Shown here piece after piece: positions 15,698-22,534 of a DNA stretch of 64,000 bases; the stretch's first letter is position 1, and each line of letters starts with the position of its first letter. The DNA lies in contig CAWDUP010000004.1 of NCBI GenBank assembly GCA_963805505.1, positions 1 through 64,000 on the forward strand, given 5' to 3'. The translations under genes and the position numbers were made by a program. The notes below the pieces were generated by a model. That model saw only the letters and a program-made list of their open reading frames with translations, made no database searches and was not told the origin of the DNA. This stretch comes from JANPBY01 sp963805505 (GTDB lineage Bacteria > Actinomycetota > Actinomycetes > DATJPE01).

Positions 15698-16900
15698 TCA
15701 GAGGTTGCCGCGAAGATCCTGCTCGCGCTCGATGGCCTCGAACAGCGCCTTGAAGTTGCCCTTCCCGAAGCCCAGCGACCCGTGCCGCTCGATCATCTCG
15801 AAGAACACCGTCGGCCGGTCACCCACCGGCTTGGTGAAGATCTGCAGCAGATAGCCGTCCTCGTCGCGGTCGACCAGGATGCCGCGCTTCTGCAGCTCCT
15901 CGACGGGCACCCGGACCTCACCGATGCGCGCCCGCAGCTCGGGGTCCTCGTAGTAGGAGTCCGGCGTCGCCAGGAACTCCACGCCCTCGGCCACCATCGC
16001 GTCGACGGTGGTGAGGATGTCGTTGGTGGCCAGCGCCAGGTGCTGCGCGCCCGGCCCGCGGTAGAACTCGAGGTACTCGTCGATCTGGCTCTTCTTCTTG
16101 CCGACGGCCGGCTCGTTCAGCGGGAACTTCACCCGGTGGTTGCCGTTGGCCACCACCTTGCTCATCAGCGCGGAGTACTCCGTGGCGATGTCGTCGCCGA
16201 TGAACTCCGCCATGTTCACAAAACCCATGACCCGGTTGTAGAACGCCACCCACTCGTCCATCTGGCCGAGCTCGACGTTGCCCACGACGTGGTCCAGCGC
16301 CTGGAACATCCGCTTCGGTGCGCCGGGGCGCTTGACGTAGGTCCCCGTCCGCTCGACGTACCCGGGGAGGTACGGCCCCGTGTAGTCGCCGCGCTGCACG
16401 AGGCTGTGTCGCGTCTCACCGTAGGTCGCGATGGCCGCCATCCGCACAGTGCCGTGCTCGTCGGACACGTCGTGGGGCGCCTCGAGCACCCGCGCCCCGG
16501 CGGCCTCGGCCTGCTTCACGCACTTGTCGACGTCAGGCACCTCGAGCGCGATGTCGACCACGCCGTCGCCGTGCCGGCGGTGGTGCTCCAGCAGCGGGCT
16601 CTCCGGGCTGACGCCACCCTTGAGCACGAACCGGATGGACCCGCTGCGCAGCACGTAGGCCTTGTGGTCGCGGTTGCCCGTCTCGGGGCCGCTGTAGGCG
16701 ATCAGCTCCATGCCGAAGGCGGTCTGGTAGAAGTGCGCGGCCTGCGTGGCGTTGCCGACCACGAACACCACCGCGTCCCAGCCGGTGACGGGGAACGGGT
16801 CAGTGCTCTCGTCGTAGTCGACCAGGCCGACGAGCTGGCGCAGCTGGTCGGCGTCGAGGGAGGCGGCGCGTTCTTCTGGGGTCAGGGTCACGTTGCTCAT
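15698..16900 (-). CDS. hppD: 4-Hydroxyphenylpyruvate dioxygenase
   Basis: The 400-residue non-haem iron enzyme converts 4-hydroxyphenylpyruvate to homogentisate, feeding HmgA. It has two vicinal-oxygen-chelate halves. The N-terminal half begins with WDAVVFVVGNATQAAHFY. The C-terminal half carries the iron ligands: His in ALDHVVGNVE, His in GPGAQHLALATND and Glu in VFFEMIER near the C-terminus. The DGYLLQIFTKP strand before the Glu is family-typical. Length matches actinobacterial HPPDs. The Lrp/AsnC gene starts 102 bp away in the opposite direction and is a likely regulator. Confidence 0.95.
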   Translation of the reverse strand: MSNVTLTPEERAASLDADQLRQLVGLVDYDESTDPFPVTGWDAVVFVVGNATQAAHFYQTAFGMELIAYSGPETGNRDHKAYVLRSGSIRFVLKGGVSPESPLLEHHRRHGDGVVDIALEVPDVDKCVKQAEAAGARVLEAPHDVSDEHGTVRMAAIATYGETRHSLVQRGDYTGPYLPGYVERTGTYVKRPGAPKRMFQALDHVVGNVELGQMDEWVAFYNRVMGFVNMAEFIGDDIATEYSALMSKVVANGNHRVKFPLNEPAVGKKKSQIDEYLEFYRGPGAQHLALATNDILTTVDAMVAEGVEFLATPDSYYEDPELRARIGEVRVPVEELQKRGILVDRDEDGYLLQIFTKPVGDRPTVFFEMIERHGSLGFGKGNFKALFEAIEREQDLRGNL

Positions 16901-16951
16901 CCCCGCAGGTTGGCGGTCCAGCGCCGCCTGGTCAACCCGGCCACTCAGAAC

Positions 16952-16966
16952 TGGTCAGATCGACCA
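16952..16966. promoter_or_regulatory. Inverted repeat between hppD and the Lrp/AsnC gene
   Basis: TGGTCAGATCGACCA has 5-bp arms (TGGTC/GACCA) around a 5-bp centre, which is the 15-bp size of Lrp-family boxes. It lies 51 bp upstream of the hppD start and about 36 bp before the Lrp-like gene. Binding by the neighbouring regulator is inferred. Confidence 0.4.
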
Positions 16967-17002
16967 ATCTGTCAAGCCTAGACCGCACAAATGCTGCACA
17001 CT

Positions 17003-17500
17003 ATGTCCATGAAAGACCTCGACTCGCTGGACGTCTCGCTCATCACGCTGTTCCACGCCGAGCCCCGCGTCGGCGTCCTGGAGGCGAGCCGCCGACTGAG
17101 GGTCGCCCGGGGCACCGTGCAGGCCCGCCTCGACCGCCTCACCGAGCGCGGCGTCATCATCGGCTGGGGGCCAGAGCTCGTCCCGGCGGCGCTCGGCTAC
17201 GAGGTCGAGGCGTTCGTCACCGTCCAGCTGCGTCAGGTGCGCGGCCACGATCCCGTCACCGACCGCCTCGCCGAGATTCCCGAGGTGCTCGAGACGCACA
17301 CCATCACCGGCCCCAACGACCTGCTGGTCCGCGTCGTCGGCCGCAGCAACGCCGACCTGCAGCGGGTGATCGACGCCATCGTCGCGATCGAGGGCGTGGA
17401 GCGGACCGCCACGACGATCGCCCTCGACACCCCGGTCCCCTACCGCGTGCTGCCGCTCCTCAGCGCCGCCGCGATCGCCGCCGACGCAGCCACCACCTGA
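17003..17500 (+). CDS. Lrp/AsnC family transcriptional regulator
   Basis: The protein (165 residues from this start) has an N-terminal winged helix-turn-helix (LDVSLITLFHAEPRVGVLEASRRLRVARGTVQARLDRLTERGVI) and a C-terminal RAM ligand-binding/oligomerisation domain (VEAFVTVQL, then HTITGPNDLLVRVVG and LQRVIDAIVAIEGVERTATTIAL). Such proteins sense amino acids or related acids. Placed divergently from hppD inside a tyrosine-degradation cluster, it probably responds to tyrosine or a pathway intermediate. ATGs at 16991 and 17009 are alternative starts; none has a clear ribosome-binding site. Its 3' end overlaps the convergent IclR gene by 61 bp. Confidence 0.87.
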   Translation: MSMKDLDSLDVSLITLFHAEPRVGVLEASRRLRVARGTVQARLDRLTERGVIIGWGPELVPAALGYEVEAFVTVQLRQVRGHDPVTDRLAEIPEVLETHTITGPNDLLVRVVGRSNADLQRVIDAIVAIEGVERTATTIALDTPVPYRVLPLLSAAAIAADAATT

Positions 17501-18084
17501 GGCCCGACCACCTCTACGTCGATCGATTCCAGGCCGATCACCCCCACCGACGCGTCCAGCCCGGGGACGGTCAGCGGAGCCGCCAGGCCGTACGCCCCGG
17601 CCTGCAGCTCCCCCTCCGACACCACCCACGGTGTGGTCGCACCGATCGCCCGGCCGGCCGCGCCGCGCTCGCGCGGGTGCCGCGAACCCTCGCGGTAGGC
17701 CACGTGGAACTCCGTCCACGTCGGCTCGACCACCGCAACGGCGAGCACTTCCGCACCGTCGAGGACGCTCAGCGACGCAGTGAGTCCGGCCGACTCGGCG
17801 AGGTGACGCAGCTCGGGTACGGCTGCCGCCCGCAACAACGGGTGCACCGCGCGCGCCAGCCGCAGCATCCCAAGCCCGATGCGCGCTCGACCGTCGGCGT
17901 CGCGCCGAACCAGCCCGCGCTCCTCGAGGGTGGTGAGCAGCCGGTAGGCCACGGTCCGGCCGACGTCCAGGGACTGGGCGAGCTCGGCGACCGTACGGCC
18001 GTCCGGAGCATCAGCCAACAGCTCGAGGACCCGCACTCCGCGGGCCAGCGTCTGGGAGGTCTCGGCCGGGCTCACACGGGCCAC
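17440..18084 (-). CDS. IclR family transcriptional regulator
   Basis: The 214-residue protein has an IclR-type N-terminal winged helix (ARGVRVLELLADAPDGRTVAELAQSLDVGRTVAYRLLTTLEERGLV) and an abbreviated C-terminal effector domain (LRHLAESAGLTASLSVLDGAEVLAV, RHPRERGAAGRAI, GLAAPLTVPG). Family members are usually about 250 residues, so the effector domain is short but appears intact to the SVGVIGLES strand. IclR proteins often regulate aromatic catabolism, and the homogentisate genes next door are the natural targets. Its last 61 bp are antisense to the end of the Lrp/AsnC gene. Confidence 0.85.
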   Translation of the reverse strand: MARVSPAETSQTLARGVRVLELLADAPDGRTVAELAQSLDVGRTVAYRLLTTLEERGLVRRDADGRARIGLGMLRLARAVHPLLRAAAVPELRHLAESAGLTASLSVLDGAEVLAVAVVEPTWTEFHVAYREGSRHPRERGAAGRAIGATTPWVVSEGELQAGAYGLAAPLTVPGLDASVGVIGLESIDVEVVGPQVVAASAAIAAALRSGSTR

Positions 18085-18163
18085 TGTGCCACGATGCCCT
18101 TTCAGGTCTGGCGGTTCTGCCCACTCCAGGACGCTGCACCGCTAGGAGAGTTGGAGGCAGTCG

Positions 18164-18928
18164 ATGCACGTGTCCCAGCTCTCGATGACCCCCGTGAAGG
18201 GTCTGGCTCTGCACCACCCCGACCATCTCGATCTGACCCGGGGCGGCGTCGTCGGCAACCGGGCCTTCTTCCTGCTCGACGAGTCCGGTCAGATCCCCAG
18301 CTGCACCGAGGTCGGTGCCCTGTTGCAGCACACCGCCGACTACGACGCGGACACCGGGGTGCTCGGCGTCACCGGTCCGGCCGGTCTGCTGCGCCGCGAG
18401 CCGGTGGAGCTCGGTGAGCCGGTCGACGCCGACTTCTACGGGCTGCGCACGGTGGCCGGTCACGTCGCGCTCGGCTGGGACGAGCTGTTCTCCGACATCG
18501 TCGGGGAGCCGGTGCGGCTGATCCAGGGCGTCACCGGCGGCTACGACGTGGCACCCGTCACCCTCATCGGCGCGGCCACCAGCGAAGCTCTCGGCCAGCA
18601 TGCCGGCGTCGGCGGCGTCGACCCGCGCCGCTTCCGGATGAACCTCGAGATCGCCGGGTCCGACCCCCTCGACGAGGACTCGTGGGAGGGCCGCGAGCTG
18701 CGCGTGGGCGAGGTCGTCCTGCGCGTCGGCCGCGAGGTGAAGCGATGCGCCGCCACGACCCGCGACCCCGAGACCGGGGTCGTCGACCTGCAGACCTTAC
18801 GGATGATCGGCGCCTACAAGGGCCGCACGACCACCGAGGACGACGGGCCAGGCTTCTACCTCGGCGTCTATGCCGAGGTCACCACCGAAGGTCGGGTGCA
18901 CCGCGGCGACGAGGTCCAACTGATCTGA
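18164..18928 (+). CDS. MOSC domain-containing protein
   Basis: The 254-residue protein starts with the beta-barrel MOSC N-terminal segment (VSQLSMTPVKGLALHHP, then GGVVGNRAFFLLDESG). It contains the MOSC core: a PVTLIGAATSEAL strand, the DPRRFRMNLEI motif, and the conserved cysteine segment VKRCAATTRDPETG. That cysteine is the expected ligand of the molybdenum cofactor or sulfur-transfer site in proteins of the MOSC/mARC type. The exact reaction is unknown. A GGAGG at 18153-18157 precedes the ATG. It stands alone, converging on peptidase E across a repeat-filled gap. Confidence 0.85.
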   Translation: MHVSQLSMTPVKGLALHHPDHLDLTRGGVVGNRAFFLLDESGQIPSCTEVGALLQHTADYDADTGVLGVTGPAGLLRREPVELGEPVDADFYGLRTVAGHVALGWDELFSDIVGEPVRLIQGVTGGYDVAPVTLIGAATSEALGQHAGVGGVDPRRFRMNLEIAGSDPLDEDSWEGRELRVGEVVLRVGREVKRCAATTRDPETGVVDLQTLRMIGAYKGRTTTEDDGPGFYLGVYAEVTTEGRVHRGDEVQLI

Positions 18929-19042
18929 GCGCAACGCATCCCCGACGAACCAGCTCGCATCGCCAGAATGCGCCGAAAGTCGGCCATTCTCTGGCCCTGA
19001 GCGTCTCCCTTTCGGCGCCTTCCGCGAGCTGATGCAGCGTGA

Positions 19043-19301
19043 GCGAGGGGGACCCGGGGTCGGTCGCCGAACCTGGTCGGGCCTGGCGGGAGGCCGAATG
19101 ACCATGAGGCCGGACGGGCGAGCGGGACCCGGGGTCGGTCGCCGAACCTGGTCGGGCCTGGCGGGAGGCCGAATGACCATGAGGCCGAGGGACGGAGCGA
19201 GGGGGACCCGGGGTCGGTCGCCGAACCTGGTCGGGCCTGGCGGGAGGCCGAATGACCATGAGGCCGGATGGGTGAGGCGACCGACTCCGGGTCCCCCTCG
19301 C
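19043..19301. repeat. Three 64-bp direct repeats closed by an inverted arm
   Basis: A 64-bp block is present three times at 19049-19112, 19124-19187 and 19203-19266, with periods of 75 and 79 bp and short variable linkers. The 26-bp left edge of the first copy (19043-19068) is complementary at 25 of 26 positions to 19276-19301, so the whole array can fold into one large stem-loop. It fills the 393-bp convergent gap between the MOSC and peptidase E genes. Nothing else is visible in that gap. Confidence 0.85.
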
Positions 19302-19321
19302 GGCTGCACCCGCCCGGCCTT

Positions 19322-19996
19322 TCAGTCCCCCGAGAAGAACCTCCAGCTCCCCTCGGAGACCACCTCCACCGCGTCGTCGCTGACCCTGATGGCCGTCTCG
19401 TCGTCGATCGCGTAGGCCGGACCGGCGATGTCGGCCGCCCAGCTCTCCGCTTCGGCCATGGTGTTGCCCGGCTGATCGTCACCATTCACGTGCGGGCAGA
19501 TCGAGAAGTCGACGAAGCCCAGCGTCGCGTCGTCGCCGGTCGGCGACCTCCACTGGACGAAGTCCTCGCCGATACGTGGCGTCATCACCATGCTCCCGGC
19601 GCTGAGTCCTACCCAGACCAGCTCGGGCAGCGAGGGCAGCAGGTCCGCCAGCCCGGACTCCTTCATCCAGTGGGCGAGGTAGAGGGCGTCGCCCCCGTTG
19701 ACGAGCAGGACGTCAGCGCCTCGGACCCAGGAGATCCAGCGGTCCTGATCCAGGCTCGGAAGTGCGGTGAGCTCCAGCACGCCCATCGACTTCCAGCCCA
19801 GCTCGCACATGGGGGTGTTGGGCTCGCGTCCGCTGATGAAGTCCCAGGCCCGGCCGGGGCCGGCCATCGGGTGCCCGTACGACGCCGTGGGGATGCACAG
19901 GGCATCGGCGTCGGCGATCGGCTTGCCGAGCAGCTCGACCAGGGCGTCGCTGATGCTCGGGTTCTTGATTCCCGCGGATGTCAGCAGAAGCTTCAT
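19322..19996 (-). CDS. Peptidase E-like serine peptidase (family S51)
   Basis: The 224-residue cytosolic protein has the S51 nucleophile elbow VWVGLSAGSMVMTP and an upstream segment DVLLVNGGDALYLAHWM that is characteristic of dipeptidase E. The family cleaves Asp-X dipeptides or acts on cyanophycin fragments. The segment CPHVNGDDQPGN supplies a plausible catalytic His. It starts 16 bp after the stop of the GNAT gene and is the last gene of a four-gene minus-strand operon with the PatB/MalY lyase and a membrane protein. Confidence 0.87.
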   Translation of the reverse strand: MKLLLTSAGIKNPSISDALVELLGKPIADADALCIPTASYGHPMAGPGRAWDFISGREPNTPMCELGWKSMGVLELTALPSLDQDRWISWVRGADVLLVNGGDALYLAHWMKESGLADLLPSLPELVWVGLSAGSMVMTPRIGEDFVQWRSPTGDDATLGFVDFSICPHVNGDDQPGNTMAEAESWAADIAGPAYAIDDETAIRVSDDAVEVVSEGSWRFFSGD

Positions 19997-20012
19997 CCCA
20001 CTCCTATCCCCA

Positions 20013-20501
20013 TCACAGTGGGCGATGCATCACGTGCAGCCCCACGAGTCCGAACCGGGCATGGTCGAACGCCTCGGGCACGGTGCCGATGATCGAGAAG
20101 CCCAGTGCCTGCCAGAGGTGAACGGCAGCTTCGTTGGTCTCGACCACCGCGTTGAACTGCATGCTGAGGTAGCCCTGCGCCTTCGCCCACCCGAGCACAT
20201 GCTCGGCCAGCGCCCGCCCCACGCCTCGCCCGGCGCAGGCGGGGTCGACCATGAAGCTGGCCGTCGCCACGTGCGCCCCACGCCCGGGCCGGTTGGGACC
20301 GCACTTGGCCGACCCGAGGATCGTCTCGCCGTCGACGGCCACGAAGGTCTGGCCCGGCGGTGACTCCATCCACCAGCCACGGCCCGTGTCGAGGGTGAGA
20401 TCCAGCGGATAGGCGTACGTCTCACCGCTCGCAACGACCTGCTCGAAAATCGGCCAGATCTCGGGCCAGTCCGCGCCCTCGGCCTCCCGAACGTCAGTCA
20501 T
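20013..20501 (-). CDS. GNAT family N-acetyltransferase
   Basis: The 162-residue protein has the GNAT fold, with the acetyl-CoA pyrophosphate-binding motif CAGRGVGRALAEHVL at about residues 93-107 and the downstream NAVVETNEAAVHLWQALGF helix. The N-terminus TDVREAEGADWPEIWPIFEQVV is typical. Its substrate (small molecule or peptide N-terminus) cannot be told. Its ATG overlaps the stop of the upstream lyase gene by one base, so translation is coupled. Confidence 0.85.
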   Translation of the reverse strand: MTDVREAEGADWPEIWPIFEQVVASGETYAYPLDLTLDTGRGWWMESPPGQTFVAVDGETILGSAKCGPNRPGRGAHVATASFMVDPACAGRGVGRALAEHVLGWAKAQGYLSMQFNAVVETNEAAVHLWQALGFSIIGTVPEAFDHARFGLVGLHVMHRPL

Positions 20502-21640
20502 CAGGGAAGGGACGCGCCCATGCGACGGAGAGCGTCGCTCAGGATCGCCTCCGAGGTCGCGAAGTTGATCCGCACGCAGGTCTCTCCGCCCGAACCGAAC
20601 TTCGGGCCGGCGTCCACGGCGACCCGGGCCTCATCGAGGAAGTGCTGGAACGGGTCGGCCAGACCGAGCGCGCTGCACTCCAGCCACGCGAGATAGGTCG
20701 CCTCCGGCTGGCGGTACACCACGCCGGGCAGGTGCTCGGCGATCAGCGAACCCAGCAGCTCGCGCCGGTCGCGCAGTTCGCCGACCAGCTGGTCGAGCCA
20801 CGCGTCACCCTCGTTGAACGCGACTCGGCTGGCGGTGACCCCGAGGTGACTGGCGCCGTAGGAGACTTCGTCGCCGACCCGGTCGAGCGTCGCCCGGCCG
20901 GTCGGGCTGGACGCAGCTGCGATGCCTGCCTTCAGGCCCGCCAGGTTGAACGCCTTCGAGGCCGACATCAGCGAGATCGAATCTTTCGCGGCACCGACGT
21001 CGAGACTGGCGAACGGCACGTGCGGGCGTTCGTCGAGCAGCAGCGTCGCGTGGATCTCGTCGGCGATGACGAGCGCTCCGTGCCGGTCGGCGACCTCGGC
21101 CACCGCGGTCAGTTCTTCGGCGGTCCAGCTCCGGCCGACCGGATTGTGCGGGCTGCACATCAGAAAAGCCTTGGCGCCGGCTGAGAACGCCGCGTCGAGG
21201 CCGTCGATGTCGAAGGTCCACCCGCGCTCGCCGTCGGGCAGCAGGGGAACCTCGACGACCCGACGGTAGGCGTGCCGGATCGTGCTGAAGAACGGGTGGT
21301 AGACCGGCGGATTGATGATCACTCCGTCGCCCGGTTCGGTCGACGTGTGGATCAGCTCGAGCACCCCACGCAGGATGTCGGGCACCACGACCACGTTGGC
21401 CGGATCGACCGCGAGGTCCCAGCGACGTTTCGCGAATCCGACGTACGCCTCCGCTGCGCCGGCCTGTCCCGCATAGCCGGTGTCGCTGCGCTCGACGAGC
21501 TCGGCCAGCGCCGCCCTGATGGGCGGAGCGAGGTCGACGTCGCTCTCGGCGACCCACAGCGGGAGGACGTCGGGATCGAAGGCCCGCCACTTGACGCTGG
21601 TGCGCTGCCGGAGCTGGTCGAGAGGGACGTCGAGGATCAT
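20501..21640 (-). CDS. PatB/MalY-type PLP-dependent C-S lyase (cystathionine beta-lyase-like aminotransferase)
   Basis: The 379-residue fold-type I PLP enzyme shows the MalY/PatB hallmarks: KWRAFDPDVLPLWVAESDVD at the start, NPPVYHPFFSTI, CSPHNPVGRSW, the cofactor Asp in VIADEIHATL, and the Schiff-base lysine in SLMSASKAFNLAGLKAG. Such enzymes release thiols, ammonia and pyruvate from cystathionine or other cysteine conjugates. It is flanked in one operon by a membrane protein (7 bp upstream) and GNAT and S51 peptidase genes downstream. That grouping suggests turnover of cysteine conjugates or dipeptides, by inference. Confidence 0.88.
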   Translation of the reverse strand: MILDVPLDQLRQRTSVKWRAFDPDVLPLWVAESDVDLAPPIRAALAELVERSDTGYAGQAGAAEAYVGFAKRRWDLAVDPANVVVVPDILRGVLELIHTSTEPGDGVIINPPVYHPFFSTIRHAYRRVVEVPLLPDGERGWTFDIDGLDAAFSAGAKAFLMCSPHNPVGRSWTAEELTAVAEVADRHGALVIADEIHATLLLDERPHVPFASLDVGAAKDSISLMSASKAFNLAGLKAGIAAASSPTGRATLDRVGDEVSYGASHLGVTASRVAFNEGDAWLDQLVGELRDRRELLGSLIAEHLPGVVYRQPEATYLAWLECSALGLADPFQHFLDEARVAVDAGPKFGSGGETCVRINFATSEAILSDALRRMGASLP

Positions 21641-21647
21641 CGCCCGA

Positions 21648-22016
21648 CTATCGCAGAGCCTCGACGCCGTCTGATTCCCGGTCCTCCTTGGACCAGATCA
21701 ACCGCACGCCAAGCCAGCAGCCGGCGGCCAGGAGGGGGAAGACCAGCAGGTCGGACTCGGTCAGACCGTGCGCGCGGTTGAAGCTGATCAGCACGGCCCC
21801 TTCAGGCACTACGGCCTGGGCGACCCAGATCACGGCCACGACGACGCAGCCGGCCAGCACCAACAGGTCCAGCCTCCTCGACGGCGGTCGCAGGATCCGG
21901 ACATAGGCAACCAGCGTCATCGCGACCAGGAGAACGACGAGTGTCAAAACGAGTCGCCAGTCTCCTGTTCTGTGTACGTGATGGACGTACGCGAAACCGG
22001 AGATCACCGACACCAT
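21648..22016 (-). CDS. Small membrane protein of unknown function
   Basis: The 122-residue protein has three hydrophobic helices: LVLTLVVLLVAMTLVAYV, LLVLAGCVVVAVIWVAQAVV and LLVFPLLAAGCWLGVRLIW. Short polar loops separate them. I recognise no domain. It starts the minus-strand operon leading into the PatB/MalY lyase with only a 7-bp gap. Confidence 0.65.
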   Translation of the reverse strand: MVSVISGFAYVHHVHRTGDWRLVLTLVVLLVAMTLVAYVRILRPPSRRLDLLVLAGCVVVAVIWVAQAVVPEGAVLISFNRAHGLTESDLLVFPLLAAGCWLGVRLIWSKEDRESDGVEALR

Positions 22017-22175
22017 CCGTCCTCGTCAACGCAGAGCATCGAGTGAAACGCCCCAGCTGGGCCAATTCTGCATCGCCACCATTGTCGTGGATCGGTGGCA
22101 CGCCCGCGAAAGCATTGCGCGGGGGCGCCTCGAGTGCTTCGCTGGCGGCGCAGATCCAGGACTGGAGGGGCGGAC

Positions 22176-22481
22176 ATGTGGACCCAGATCATCAAGACTC
22201 GGGTGCGGCCGGGCAAGGAAAGCGAGATAGCCGGACTTCTCGACCAGCTCAAGGCGATCGAGCAGCCCGGCTCGGGGCTCATCCGTTCCACGGCGGCCGT
22301 GGACACCAAAGACCCGACCCTCATGTACATGATGGTCACGTTCGAGAGCGAGGAGCAGGCGCGGGCGCGGGAGTCCGACCCACGTCGCCAGGAGGGTTTG
22401 GGGTCGATCCGCGCGGCCATGGGCGAGATCTTCGACGGGCCGCCGGAGTTCATCGAGCTGAACGTCATCGCGGGCGACTAG
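22176..22481 (+). CDS. Antibiotic biosynthesis monooxygenase-like (ABM, dimeric alpha/beta barrel) protein
   Basis: The 101-residue protein matches the ABM/dimeric alpha-beta-barrel pattern: WTQIIKTRVRPGKESEIAGLL strand-helix, GLIRSTAAVDTKDPTLMYMMVTFESEEQARA, and a C-terminal strand PEFIELNVI. Members are small oxygenases, haem-degrading enzymes or stress proteins; nothing here points to one of them. The start at 22176 has GGAGGGG 6 nt upstream. It is a single gene converging on the AceE-like gene. Confidence 0.7.
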   Translation: MWTQIIKTRVRPGKESEIAGLLDQLKAIEQPGSGLIRSTAAVDTKDPTLMYMMVTFESEEQARARESDPRRQEGLGSIRAAMGEIFDGPPEFIELNVIAGD

Positions 22482-22534
22482 CAGCCGAAGCGCCGCCGCT
22501 CGCAGCACCCGCCCCTGCCACCCGAGGAAGACCC

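Noticed and set aside
19043..19301. Coding sequence through the 64-bp repeats
   Set aside because: Open frames run through the array on both strands, but they encode the same short peptide repeats in several frames and match no known family. The repeats explain them.
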